Source: Nocardiopsis trehalosi NBRC 14201 (GTDB taxonomy: Bacteria > Actinomycetota > Actinomycetes > Streptosporangiales > Streptosporangiaceae). Taken from it: a DNA stretch of 64,000 nucleotides. The position numbers were made by a program, and so were the translations under genes. This document shows, one piece after another, positions 26,394 to 35,023 of this stretch. Every line of letters starts with the position of its first letter. Within the stretch, counting starts at the first letter, position 1. Location of the stretch: assembly GCF_001552555.1 (NCBI RefSeq), contig NZ_BCRK01000004.1:16564-80563 (forward strand), written 5' to 3'. A model generated the notes under the pieces. It made no database searches. It worked only from the letters and a program-made list of their open reading frames with translations, and was not told where the DNA came from.

Positions 26394-28070
26394 ATGACGC
26401 GCGACACCCCCGCCGGCCCGCCCGGCACCCCGCCCGTCCTCGTCCTCGGCGCCGGCCCCGTCGGCCAGACCGCCGCCCTGCTGCTGCACGCCTGGGGCGT
26501 CCCGGTCACCGTCGTGGACGCCCGCCCCCGCCGCGACGCGGTCGGCTCCCGCGCCATCGTGCAGCAGCGCGACGTCCTCGACGTGTGGGACCACGTCGGC
26601 GCCGGCGCCGTCGCGGAGGAGGGCCTGACCTGGACCACCGCCCGCACCTACCACCGCGGCCGCGAACTGTTCGCCGTCACCCTGCACGACCGCGGCGCCA
26701 GCCCCCTGCCCCCGTTCGTCAACATCTCCCAGGCCCGCACCGAGGAGATCCTCGACGCGCGCCTGGCCGCCGCCGGGATCGGCGTCCGCTGGTCGCACGA
26801 GGTCACCGGCCTCGACCAGGACGCCGACGGGGTCACCGCCACCTGCCGCACCCCCGACGGCCCGGTCCGGCTGCGCGGCACGCACGCGGTCGTCTGCGCC
26901 GGCGCCCGCGCCCGCACCCTCCGCGACGCCCTCGGCGTCGGGTTCGACGGGCACAGCTTCGACGACCGGTTCCTCATCTGCGACATCCGCGCCGACCTGC
27001 CCGGCTGGGAGCGCGAACGCCGCTTCCACTTCGACCCGGAGTGGAACCCCGGCCGCCAGGTGCTCATCCACCCCTGCCCCGACTCCGTCTACCGCATCGA
27101 CTGGCAGGTCCCGCCCGACTTCGACGCCGAGCGCGAGGTCGCCGGCGGCGGCCTGGACCGGCGCGTCCGGCACATCATCGGCGACCGCCCCTACGAGGTG
27201 GTGTGGCACTCGGTGTACCGGTTCCACACCCGCGTCGCCGACCGCATGCGCGTGGGCCGGGTGCTGCTCGCCGGCGACTGCGCCCACCTCGTGGCCCCCT
27301 TCGGCGCCCGCGGCCTCAACTCCGGCGTGCAGGACGCCGAGAACGCCGCCTGGAAGATCGCGTTCGCCCGCGCCGGCTGGGCCGGCCCCGGCCTGCTGGA
27401 GAGCTACCACACCGAGCGCCACGCCGCCGCCCGCGAGAACGCCGAGGTCACCACCGCCACCATGCGGTTCCTCGTGCCGCCCGACGACGCCGCCCGCGCC
27501 CACCGCCGGGCCGCACTCGACGCCGCCCGCACCGACCCCGCCGCCCGCGAGCGCGTCGACTCCGGCCGGCTCTGCGAGCCCTTCTGGTACACCGACTCGC
27601 CCCTCACCACGCCCGCCGCGCACCGCCCGCCCACCGGCCGCCCGCCCCGCGGGCACGTGCCCGCCCCCGCCCCCGGGGTGCTCGTCCCCGACGCGCCCAT
27701 CACCCTGCCCGGCGGGGCCGGCGCCACCCGGCTGCGCAGCGCCGCCCGCACCGGGTTCACCCTGCTCGTCCCCGCCACCGCCGACCCCGCCGCCGTGCGC
27801 GCCGCCGCCGAACACGCCACGCCCGCCCCCGTCACCGTGCTCCGCCTGCCCGACGCCGACCCCACCGGCGCGCTCACCCGCGCCCTGGAACCCCGCCCCG
27901 GCGAAGCGTGGCTGCTGCGCCCCGACGCCCACGTCGCCGCCGTGCCCGACGCCGGCGACCCCGCCGCGATCACCGCCGCCGTGCGCGCCGCCACCGGCGG
28001 CCGCCGCCCCGCGCCCGTCCCCGTCCAACGGAAGGAGCCCGACGATGGCGTACTACCGACTGCTGGGTGA
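26394..28070 (+). CDS. FAD-dependent aromatic hydroxylase (MhpA/PheA class)
   Basis: A 558-residue flavoprotein monooxygenase. The Rossmann motif VLVLGAGPVGQTAALLLHAWG is at the N-terminus, a middle DG-type motif reads HAVVCAGARARTLRDALG, and the ribose-binding AGDCAHLVAPFGARGLNSG has G294-D295. A thioredoxin-like C-terminal part (from about residue 415) is typical of the MhpA/phenol hydroxylase group. It is placed just before homogentisate dioxygenase, so 6-hydroxylation of 3-hydroxyphenylacetate to homogentisate is a reasonable inference; other hydroxyaromatic substrates are possible. Its end overlaps the dioxygenase start by 26 bases, which implies coupled translation. Confidence 0.86.
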   Translation: MTRDTPAGPPGTPPVLVLGAGPVGQTAALLLHAWGVPVTVVDARPRRDAVGSRAIVQQRDVLDVWDHVGAGAVAEEGLTWTTARTYHRGRELFAVTLHDRGASPLPPFVNISQARTEEILDARLAAAGIGVRWSHEVTGLDQDADGVTATCRTPDGPVRLRGTHAVVCAGARARTLRDALGVGFDGHSFDDRFLICDIRADLPGWERERRFHFDPEWNPGRQVLIHPCPDSVYRIDWQVPPDFDAEREVAGGGLDRRVRHIIGDRPYEVVWHSVYRFHTRVADRMRVGRVLLAGDCAHLVAPFGARGLNSGVQDAENAAWKIAFARAGWAGPGLLESYHTERHAAARENAEVTTATMRFLVPPDDAARAHRRAALDAARTDPAARERVDSGRLCEPFWYTDSPLTTPAAHRPPTGRPPRGHVPAPAPGVLVPDAPITLPGGAGATRLRSAARTGFTLLVPATADPAAVRAAAEHATPAPVTVLRLPDADPTGALTRALEPRPGEAWLLRPDAHVAAVPDAGDPAAITAAVRAATGGRRPAPVPVQRKEPDDGVLPTAG

Positions 28071-29250
28071 CGTCCCGCCCACCCGCCACACCCAGCACCG
28101 CACCCCCGAGGGCGGCCTGTACTACGAGGAGCTGATGGGCGAGGAGGGGTTCTCCAGCGACTCCTCCCTCCTCTACCACCGCCACGTGCCCTCCGCGATC
28201 GTCGACGCCCGCCCCTGGGACGCCCCCGACGCCTCCCGCACCCCCAACAGCCCGCTCGTGCCGCGCCACCTGCGGCTGCACACCCTCTTCGCGGGCGACG
28301 CCTGGACCCGCGCCGACGCCGTCACCGGGCGCCGCCTCATCCTGGGCAACGACGACGTGCGCATCTCCTACGTCGCCGCCGGGCGCCCCTCCGAGCTGTA
28401 CCGCAACGCCGTCGGCGACGAGTGCGTCTACATCGAGTCCGGCGCCGCCACCCTGGAGACCGTCTTCGGCGCCCTGGAGGTGCGCGAGGGCGACTACGCC
28501 GTCATCCCGCGCGCCACCACCCACCGGTGGGTGCCCGCTCCGGGCGGGCCCCTGCGCGCCTACGCCATCGAGGCCAACAGCCACATCGCCCCGCCGCGCC
28601 GCTACCTGTCGCGCTACGGCCAGCTGCTGGAGCACGCGCCCTACTGCGAACGCGACCTCACCGGCCCGGCCGCCCCGCTGCTGGCCGAGGGCACCGACGT
28701 CGACATCCTCGTCAAGCACCGCGGGGACGGCCCGGGCGGTATCACCGGCACCCGCTACACCACGCCCCACCACCCGTTCGACGTCGTCGGCTGGGACGGC
28801 TGCCTGTACCCCTACACGTTCAACGTCGCGGACTTCCAGCCGATCACCGGGCGCGTCCACCAGCCGCCGCCCGTCCACCAGGTGTTCGGGGGCCACAACT
28901 TCGTCATCTGCAACTTCGTCCCGCGCAAGGTCGACTACCACCCGCTGTCCATCCCCGTGCCCTACTACCACGCCAACGTCGACTCCGACGAGGTGATGTT
29001 CTACTGCGGCGGCGACTACGAGGCCCGCAAGGGCTCGGGCATCGGCCAGGGCTCGGTCTCGCTGCACCCCGGCGGCCACTCCCACGGCCCCCAGCCCGGC
29101 GCCTACGAGCGCAGCGTCGGCGTCCAGGAGTTCGACGAACTCGCGGTCATGGTCGACACCTTCCGCCCGCTCGGCCTGGGCGAGGGCGGCCGCGCGGCCG
29201 AGGACCCCGGCTACGCCTGGACCTGGTCCGGCCGGGGACCGGCGCGGTGA
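28045..29250 (+). CDS. hmgA: Homogentisate 1,2-dioxygenase
   Basis: A 401-residue cupin dioxygenase that opens the homogentisate ring to maleylacetoacetate. The expected Fe(II) ligands are visible: H309 and E316 in YYHANVDSDE, and a His in LHPGGHSHGPQPG (H341, H345 or H347). GWDGCLYPYTFN and PPVHQVF are conserved family stretches, the latter with the catalytic His. It is shorter than the human enzyme (445 aa), as in bacterial homologues. Downstream enzymes (fumarylacetoacetase, maleylacetoacetate isomerase) are not seen in the window. ATG 28045 has an AAGGAG site inside the hydroxylase gene. Confidence 0.9.
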   Translation: MAYYRLLGDVPPTRHTQHRTPEGGLYYEELMGEEGFSSDSSLLYHRHVPSAIVDARPWDAPDASRTPNSPLVPRHLRLHTLFAGDAWTRADAVTGRRLILGNDDVRISYVAAGRPSELYRNAVGDECVYIESGAATLETVFGALEVREGDYAVIPRATTHRWVPAPGGPLRAYAIEANSHIAPPRRYLSRYGQLLEHAPYCERDLTGPAAPLLAEGTDVDILVKHRGDGPGGITGTRYTTPHHPFDVVGWDGCLYPYTFNVADFQPITGRVHQPPPVHQVFGGHNFVICNFVPRKVDYHPLSIPVPYYHANVDSDEVMFYCGGDYEARKGSGIGQGSVSLHPGGHSHGPQPGAYERSVGVQEFDELAVMVDTFRPLGLGEGGRAAEDPGYAWTWSGRGPAR

Positions 29251-30101
29251 CCGCCCCCGCCGCCCTGTTCGCCGGGCTGCTGCACGACGCCGCGCTCTTC
29301 CCGCCCGGCGACGCCCCCATGGCCCGCGCGCTGCCCGAGCACCGCGCCCACCGGGCCGGGCCGCGCGCCCGCTGGGTCGGCCCGTTCCTGGTGGCCGCCG
29401 ACCGCCTGCCCGAGCTGCGCGCCGCCCTGGACGCCGAACACGGCGGCGCCCCGCCGCTGGAGGTGGCGGTCACCGTCCCCGCCGGGGCCGGGGGCGTCGC
29501 CGGGGCGGTGGCCGCGGTCCGGGCCGACCCCCGGCTGCGGCTGGCCGGCGTGGAGGTGCCGGCCGGCGGCGGCGACCCCGCCGCCGCCGTGCGGCGGGCG
29601 GCCGACGCGCTCACCGCCGCCCTGCCCGAGGGCGCGCGCGGCCACGTCGAACTGCCGCCCGGTACCGACCCCCGTCCGCTGATGGCCGCCCTGCGCGCCG
29701 CCGGGCACGGCGCCAAGGTGCGCACCGGCGGGCTCGCCGCCGCCGCGTTCCCGACGGTCCAGGAGCTGGCGCGGGTCCTGGCCGCGGCCGCCGCGAGCGG
29801 CGTTCCCCTCAAGTGCACCGCCGGACTGCACCACGCCGTCCGGCACACCGACCCCGCGACGGGGTTCGACCACCACGGGTTCCTCAACGTGCTGCTCGCC
29901 GCCCGCGCCGCGGCGGCCGACCCCGACCCCGGCGCGGCGGCCGCGGCGCTGGCCGAGCGCGACGCCGCGCGGCTGGCCCGCGCCGCCGCCGCCCTGGACG
30001 ACGCGGGGGCGCGCGCGGCGCGCGCCGTGTTCACCGGGTTCGGCACGTGCAGCGTCGCCGAGCCCCTGGCCGACCTCGCCGCCCTCGGTCTGCTCCGCTG
30101 A
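29247..30101 (+). CDS. Unknown conserved-looking protein at the end of the homogentisate operon
   Basis: A 284-residue Ala-rich protein I cannot assign to a family. It starts at GTG 29247, inside the hmgA stop (4-base overlap), so it is certainly co-translated. A region near residues 185-215 (LKCTAGLHHAVRHTDPATGF, then DHHGFLNVL) is dense in Cys, His and Asp and looks like an active or metal site. VFTGFGTCSVAEPL near the end is another motif-like stretch. The pattern of strands and helices could suit a TIM-barrel-like enzyme. No fumarylacetoacetase sequence is recognisable in it. A role in handling the ring-cleavage product is inferred only from the operon. Confidence 0.7.
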   Translation: MTAPAALFAGLLHDAALFPPGDAPMARALPEHRAHRAGPRARWVGPFLVAADRLPELRAALDAEHGGAPPLEVAVTVPAGAGGVAGAVAAVRADPRLRLAGVEVPAGGGDPAAAVRRAADALTAALPEGARGHVELPPGTDPRPLMAALRAAGHGAKVRTGGLAAAAFPTVQELARVLAAAAASGVPLKCTAGLHHAVRHTDPATGFDHHGFLNVLLAARAAAADPDPGAAAAALAERDAARLARAAAALDDAGARAARAVFTGFGTCSVAEPLADLAALGLLR

Positions 30102-30229
30102 CCCCGCCGCCCGGCCGGGCGCCCCGCCCCGCCGGACCGGCGCGGACGGGCGCCGGGCGGGGCGGTCGGTGTAGAGGGGGCGCCCTCGGTCAGAGGAACG
30201 GGAGGACCGTCCTTCTGAAGGGATAACGG

Positions 30230-31996
30230 ATGCGCTACCACGCCTTGGCGTGCGACTTCGACGGGACCATCGCCGACGACGGGCGCGTCACCGACGAGAC
30301 CCTGTCGGCCCTGGAGCGGCTCTCCCGCTCGGGCCGCCGGCTGCTGCTGGTCACCGGCCGCGAGCTCGACGACCTGCTCGACGTGTTCCCGCACACCGAC
30401 CTGTTCGACATGGTGGTCGCCGAGAACGGCGGCCTGCTCTACGACCCCGCGGAGCGCACCCGGCACGCCCTCGCCGAACCGCCCCCGGCAGCGTTCACCG
30501 ACCGCCTGCGCGCGGCCGGCGCCGACCCCCTCGGCGTCGGCGAGGTCATGGTCGCCACCCGCGAGCCCTACGACACCGACGTGCACGCCGCCGTCCGCGA
30601 CCTCGGCCTGGAGCTGGAGGTCGCCTACAACAAGGGCGCCGTCATGGTGCTGCCGCCCGGCGTCAACAAGGCGTCCGGCCTGGCGGCGGGCCTGGCCCGG
30701 CTGGAGATGTCGCCGCGCAGCACGGTGGCGGTCGGCGACGCCGAGAACGACCACGCCATGCTCGCCATGTGCGAGTGCGCGGTCGCCGTCGCCAACGCCC
30801 TGGACGCGGTCAAGGAGCGCTGCGACCTCGTCCTGGACCGGCCGCGCGGCGAGGGCGTGACCGACCTCGCCGCCCTGCTCATCGACACCGACCTGGACGG
30901 GGTGCGCACCGACCGGCACCGCATCACCATCGGCACCGCCGGGGAGGAGCCGGCCGCCGTCGAGCCCTACGGCACCGCCCTGGCCATCGCCGGCCCCTCC
31001 GGCAGCGGCAAGTCCACGGCGGCCACCGCCCTCATCGAGCGCCTGGGCAAGGCCGGCTACCAGCACTGCCTCATCGACCCCGAGGGCGACTACTCCGACG
31101 GCGACGGCGGCCTGGTGCTCGGCGACCCCAACCGCGCGCCCTCGGCCGACGAGGTGGTGCGCACCCTCACCGACCCCACCCGCAGCGTCGCCGTCAACAT
31201 GCTCGGGGTGCCCCTGCGCGACAGGCCCGCCTTCTACGCCGACCTGCTGCCGCGCCTGGCCGGGCTGCGCGCCCGCCTCGGCCACCCCCACTGGATCGTC
31301 GTGGACGAGGCCCACCACCTCATGCCGCGCGAACTCGCGCACCTGCCGATCCGCGACCTCGCCGACGTCGGCAGCCTGCTGATGATCACCGTCCACCCCG
31401 AGTCCCTCAGCCCGCTCGCGCTGCGCCTGGTCGACACGGTGGTCGCCGTGGGCGACCGCCCCGGCGACACCCTCGACGCGTTCGCCGAGGCGCTCGACCG
31501 CCCCGCCCCCGAACTGGACACCCTGCCCGACGACGCGGGCGGCGGCGCCACGCACGTGAGCGTCTGGCACGCCGAGGACGACCGCGCCCGCGAGGTCGAA
31601 CTGGTCCCGGGGGAGCGGCACAGCGCCCGCCACCGCCGCAAGTACGCGGCCGGGACCATGTCGCCGGAGAAGAGCTTCTACTTCACCGGCCCCGACGAGC
31701 GGCTCCGGCTGCGCGCCCGCAACCTGCACGCGTTCCTCGACCTCGGCGCGGGCGTGGACGACGACACCTGGTGCTTCCACCTGCGCCGCGGCGACTACTC
31801 CGCCTGGATGCGCGACGCCATCGGCGACGACGAGCTGGCCGACCGGGTCGCCGACGCCGAGGCGGGCGGGGGCGGTCCGAAGGAGACCCGCGAGGAGATC
31901 GCGCGGCTCGTCAACGAGCGCTACACGCTGCCCGCCGAACCCACCCGGTACGACCCCGACCACGACGACGACGCCCCCGACCCCACCGCGGTCTGA
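30230..31996 (+). CDS. HAD phosphatase fused to a P-loop ATPase
   Basis: A 588-residue two-domain protein. Residues 1-230 form a HAD hydrolase of the Cof/IIB type: DFDGTIADDGRV at the start, LLLVTGRELDD, and VAVGDAENDHAML as the last motif. Residues 235-480 form a P-loop NTPase with Walker A GPSGSGKST at 255-263 and Walker B IVVDEAHH at 356-363, related in look to HerA/VirB4-like ATPases. A final segment (SFYFTGPDERLRLRARNL...) is not recognised. The ATG at 30230 follows a GAAGGG site. Function is unknown: the HAD part suggests sugar-phosphate hydrolysis, the ATPase part may regulate or energise it. It is alone in its transcript. Confidence 0.75.
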   Translation: MRYHALACDFDGTIADDGRVTDETLSALERLSRSGRRLLLVTGRELDDLLDVFPHTDLFDMVVAENGGLLYDPAERTRHALAEPPPAAFTDRLRAAGADPLGVGEVMVATREPYDTDVHAAVRDLGLELEVAYNKGAVMVLPPGVNKASGLAAGLARLEMSPRSTVAVGDAENDHAMLAMCECAVAVANALDAVKERCDLVLDRPRGEGVTDLAALLIDTDLDGVRTDRHRITIGTAGEEPAAVEPYGTALAIAGPSGSGKSTAATALIERLGKAGYQHCLIDPEGDYSDGDGGLVLGDPNRAPSADEVVRTLTDPTRSVAVNMLGVPLRDRPAFYADLLPRLAGLRARLGHPHWIVVDEAHHLMPRELAHLPIRDLADVGSLLMITVHPESLSPLALRLVDTVVAVGDRPGDTLDAFAEALDRPAPELDTLPDDAGGGATHVSVWHAEDDRAREVELVPGERHSARHRRKYAAGTMSPEKSFYFTGPDERLRLRARNLHAFLDLGAGVDDDTWCFHLRRGDYSAWMRDAIGDDELADRVADAEAGGGGPKETREEIARLVNERYTLPAEPTRYDPDHDDDAPDPTAV

Positions 31997-32142
31997 GCGG
32001 CGGGCCCCGGCGCCGCCCGGATCGGCGGGTTTCGGACACACCGTGATCTTTCGCCTCCGGGCGGCGAACCCCTCGGGTGTGATCGGCGTCCCATATGCCA
32101 GGAGTCGATCATCGATCGGCGGCTACATGCGAAAAGGGGAAC

Positions 32143-32715
32143 ATGACTGAGATGTCGCGCAGTTTCCGTGTCAGTGCCGCGCGTGCGGCGGTGCTGGGCG
32201 CGGCCGCCGTGCCCGCGCTCGTCCTCGGCGGCCCCGCCGCCCTCGCCGACGACGCCGCCGAGGCCGGGGTCCGGAGCGTCGCCGACTGCACCTCGCTCGA
32301 CCTGGAGGTGACCGAGACCGACCGCGGGGCCGCCGCCGGCACCACCTACGTCGAGTTCACCTTCACCAAGAAGCCGCCGCGCAGCCCCTGGGCCGACGAG
32401 GCGTGCGTCATGTACGGCGACCTGGTCGACATGTACTGGGGCGACCAGGAGGGCCACGAGATCGGGGCGCACGCGGTGCGCGACGGCGAGGGCGGCGACC
32501 CGTTCGCGCTGTTCCCGGGCGACACGGCGAAGGTCACCGTGGCCACCCCCAACGTCGGCAACTTCGACCCCGAGGAGTGCCTGCCGACCGAGGTCATGGC
32601 GGCCAACTTCTTCCTGAAGAACGACTACGGCGTGGCGTGGGTCCTCACCGACGACGTCGTCTGCGCCAACCCCGAGGTCGGCGGCCCGCGGGTCTCGCCC
32701 GTCACCCCGGCCTGA
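32143..32715 (+). CDS. Secreted protein of unknown function
   Basis: A 190-residue exported protein. Residues 1-36 form a Sec signal: Arg-containing n-region, hydrophobic AAVLGAAAVPALVLGGPAA, and an ALA-DD cleavage site. The mature part is acidic with four cysteines likely to form disulphides (in VADCTS, EACVMY, EECLP and DVVCAN). No enzymatic motif is visible. ATG 32143 has an AAGGGGA site; ATG 32152 is an alternative. It is followed by a strong hairpin and flanked by unrelated genes. Confidence 0.75.
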   Translation: MTEMSRSFRVSAARAAVLGAAAVPALVLGGPAALADDAAEAGVRSVADCTSLDLEVTETDRGAAAGTTYVEFTFTKKPPRSPWADEACVMYGDLVDMYWGDQEGHEIGAHAVRDGEGGDPFALFPGDTAKVTVATPNVGNFDPEECLPTEVMAANFFLKNDYGVAWVLTDDVVCANPEVGGPRVSPVTPA

Positions 32716-32722
32716 CCGCGCG

Positions 32723-32751
32723 CCCCGCGGCCGGCACCGCCGGCCGCGGGG
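32723..32751. terminator. Hairpin after the secreted protein gene
   Basis: A perfect 13-bp GC stem (32723-32735 with 32739-32751) and a 3-base loop between convergent genes. Confidence 0.6.
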
Positions 32752-32761
32752 CCCGCCGCCC

Positions 32762-33868
32762 TCAGCCCCCGCCGGCCGCGAACACCGCCTGCACCACGTG
32801 TCGGCGCCGCGCCGCGATGTCGGCCATCACCTCGGGCGCCCGCTCCAGCGGCTCGACGTCGGTCACCAGGTGGCGGCGGATGTCGGCGCCCCGCGCGCGC
32901 AGCAGCGCGACCGTCTCCACCGACAGCCGCTCGCGGTCCCACAGGTGCGCCATGCCGCGCGGCACCCGGCCGATCTGGGCGCACCGCACCGCCAGCCCGT
33001 TGTGGTGGAACTCCTCGCCCAGCCGGACCTCGTCGGCCCCGTCGGTGTAGAACGCCAGGTCCACCACCGTGCCCTGCGGGCGCAGCGACCGCAGCGCCAG
33101 CGCCAGCGCCGACGCCCGCCCCCGGCACTGGAACACCACGTCCGCGCCGTGGTCGTTCGCCGCGTGGCGCCACCGCTCCTTCAGCACCCGCCCGGGGTCG
33201 CCCGTCCCGGAGTCCAGCGCCTCCAGCCCCAGCGCGGCGCACACCGCGCGCCGCGACGGGGTCGGGTCGAGCACCACCACGTCGGCGGCGCCGTGCTCCA
33301 CCGCGAACAGGGCGGTGAGCACCCCGACCACCCCGGCGCCCACGACCGCGACCGTGCGGCCCGCGACGCCGTCGCCCAGCGACCGCACATCGGGGCCGCA
33401 CACGTCGGCCGCGGCGTGCAGCAGGCCGTTGGCGCAGATCGGCCCCATGTGGCAGGCGTACACCCCCAGCAGCGGGTCGAGGCCGTCGGGCAGCGGGACG
33501 AAGCGGTCCACCCGCGGGTCCGCCGTGTGGCCGGTGCGGTGGCCGTAGGCCATGGCCACCACCCGGCCCTCGGCGACGGCCCGGGTGCGGGTCTCCACCA
33601 CCCGGCCCACCTGCATGTAGCCCAGCTTGCGCACCGGGTACGCCGCCTCCGGCGGCGCCCCGGTGAACAGGCCCAGCACCGGGTCCCAGCCCGACGTCAG
33701 CGCGGGGTTGGTGCCCTTGAGGAAGGTCAGCTCGGTCCCGGCGGACAGCCCGCTGTAGAGGGTCTCGACCCGGAACCCGCCCTCGGGGATCGGGGGGTCG
33801 GCCTCCTCCACGAACTCCAGCCGGCCCGGCCCGGTCACGTACAGCACCCGTGTCGGCACGCCGATCAC
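32762..33868 (-). CDS. Zinc-type alcohol dehydrogenase-like oxidoreductase
   Basis: A 368-residue medium-chain dehydrogenase/reductase-like protein. The Rossmann motif VAVVGAGVVGVLTALFAVEHGA sits mid-protein, followed by VVVLDPTPSRRAVCAALG. The N-terminal catalytic-domain start (LYVTGPGRLEFVEEADPPI, YSGLSAGTEL) matches threonine-dehydrogenase-like proteins that pair with Gfo/Idh oxidoreductases in polysaccharide loci. The usual structural-zinc cysteine cluster is not visible. It starts at GTG 33868 overlapping the stop of the Gfo/Idh gene by 4 bases. The substrate is probably a sugar or polyol; this is inferred from the pairing and the nearby glycosyltransferases. Confidence 0.78.
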   Translation of the reverse strand: MIGVPTRVLYVTGPGRLEFVEEADPPIPEGGFRVETLYSGLSAGTELTFLKGTNPALTSGWDPVLGLFTGAPPEAAYPVRKLGYMQVGRVVETRTRAVAEGRVVAMAYGHRTGHTADPRVDRFVPLPDGLDPLLGVYACHMGPICANGLLHAAADVCGPDVRSLGDGVAGRTVAVVGAGVVGVLTALFAVEHGAADVVVLDPTPSRRAVCAALGLEALDSGTGDPGRVLKERWRHAANDHGADVVFQCRGRASALALALRSLRPQGTVVDLAFYTDGADEVRLGEEFHHNGLAVRCAQIGRVPRGMAHLWDRERLSVETVALLRARGADIRRHLVTDVEPLERAPEVMADIAARRRHVVQAVFAAGGG

Positions 33869-34839
33869 CCCGCGTGGGGGCGGACGGCCGCGCCGGTGAG
33901 CGCGGACTCGGCGATGGCGCAGGTGACGCGGTGGGTGCGCAGCGCCTCGGCGTAGTCGGTGCGCACGTCGCCGCCCCGGCCCAGGACCGCGTCGACGAAC
34001 GCGCGGTCGACCCGCTCCTTGGCGGTGCCGTCGTCCTCGAACAGCTCCGGCTCGGCCGCCGTGTGCACCCGCAGCCCCGCCTCCGACACCTCCAGCGCGA
34101 GCCCCTCGGCGTAGACCTCCACGCCCGCGCGGTGCTTCCACGCCAGCAGGCACGTCGCCGCCAGCGTGCCCACCGCGCCGCCGCGGAACCGAAGCGTGGC
34201 CACCGTGGCCGCCGCCACGTCGGCGTCGGGGATCCCGGCGGCCCGCGTCTCCGACTCCAGCGCGTGCACCGACTCCACCTCGCCGGCCAGCAGCCGCGCC
34301 AGGTCCACCACGTGCGCCGCCTGCTCGACCACCTGCCCGCCGGAGCGGTCGGCGCGCGCCCACCAGCCCACCGGCGGCACCTTGTCCAGCCAGTGGCCCA
34401 GCACCATGCGCACCTCGCGGCCCGCCAGCAGCTCCCGGGCGCGTTCGACCGCCTCCAGGTAGCGCCACTGGTGGCCGACAGCGGTCAGCAGCCCGCGTTC
34501 GCGCACCCGCGCCGCGATGTCCTCCGCGGCGGAGGTGTCGACGCCCAGGGGCTTCTCCACGAAGAACGGGAGCGCGGCGTCGACGGCCGCCAGTTCGGCC
34601 GGCCCGTGGGCGAAGGGCGGTACGCAGATGTAGACCGCGTCCAGCTCCTCCCGGGCCAGGAGTTCCTCGTGGTGGGGGTAGGGGGTGGCGCCGCAGCGGC
34701 GCGCGAGCGCGCCTGCGCGGTCCACGTCGGTGTCGGCCACGCCCGCGATGCGGACGTCGCCGAACCCTGAGAGCACCTCGGCGTGGCGCGCCGCAACGCC
34801 GCCCGCACCGATGATTCCGACCGAGCAGTCTGCCGTCAT
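33865..34839 (-). CDS. Gfo/Idh/MocA-family oxidoreductase
   Basis: A 324-residue NAD(P)-dependent sugar oxidoreductase. The N-terminal dinucleotide-binding motif VGIIGAGGVAARHAEVL is followed by VADTDVDRAGALARRCG, then the EKPLGVD motif with the conserved Lys (about residue 94), and VGHQWRYLEAVERARELL. The QVVEQAAHVVDLARLLAG segment carries the active-site His. ATG 34839 has an AGAGAGGG site. It is first in a two-gene unit with the zinc-type dehydrogenase and is divergent from gpgS across a 184-base gap that contains a palindrome. Confidence 0.83.
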   Translation of the reverse strand: MTADCSVGIIGAGGVAARHAEVLSGFGDVRIAGVADTDVDRAGALARRCGATPYPHHEELLAREELDAVYICVPPFAHGPAELAAVDAALPFFVEKPLGVDTSAAEDIAARVRERGLLTAVGHQWRYLEAVERARELLAGREVRMVLGHWLDKVPPVGWWARADRSGGQVVEQAAHVVDLARLLAGEVESVHALESETRAAGIPDADVAAATVATLRFRGGAVGTLAATCLLAWKHRAGVEVYAEGLALEVSEAGLRVHTAAEPELFEDDGTAKERVDRAFVDAVLGRGGDVRTDYAEALRTHRVTCAIAESALTGAAVRPHAG

Positions 34840-34880
34840 GATGCCCTCTCTGCCGCTGGTGCGAAGTATCAAACATGAGA

Positions 34881-34893
34881 TTTCGGTTCGAAA
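34881..34893. promoter_or_regulatory. Palindrome in the divergent sugar-gene promoter region
   Basis: TTTCG-GTT-CGAAA forms a 13-base palindrome between the divergent Gfo/Idh and gpgS genes in an AT-richer patch. It resembles LacI-type operator geometry. No regulator gene is adjacent. Confidence 0.4.
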
Positions 34894-35023
34894 CGGGTCG
34901 TCCTGGGCAGACGCACAGCGCGCGTCGAAAACCACACGACCGCACGCTCACGTCCACACCGCCGCCACCGGCCGAGGACACCGACGACCGAGCCCGGTGA
35001 ACGCCGCGCGACGAGAGGTCACC

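Noticed and set aside
25460..26397. Long Arg/His-rich plus-strand ORF overlapping the MBL-fold gene in another frame
   Set aside because: Typical frame shadow; the called frame holds the H-x-H, GHT and GD motifs.
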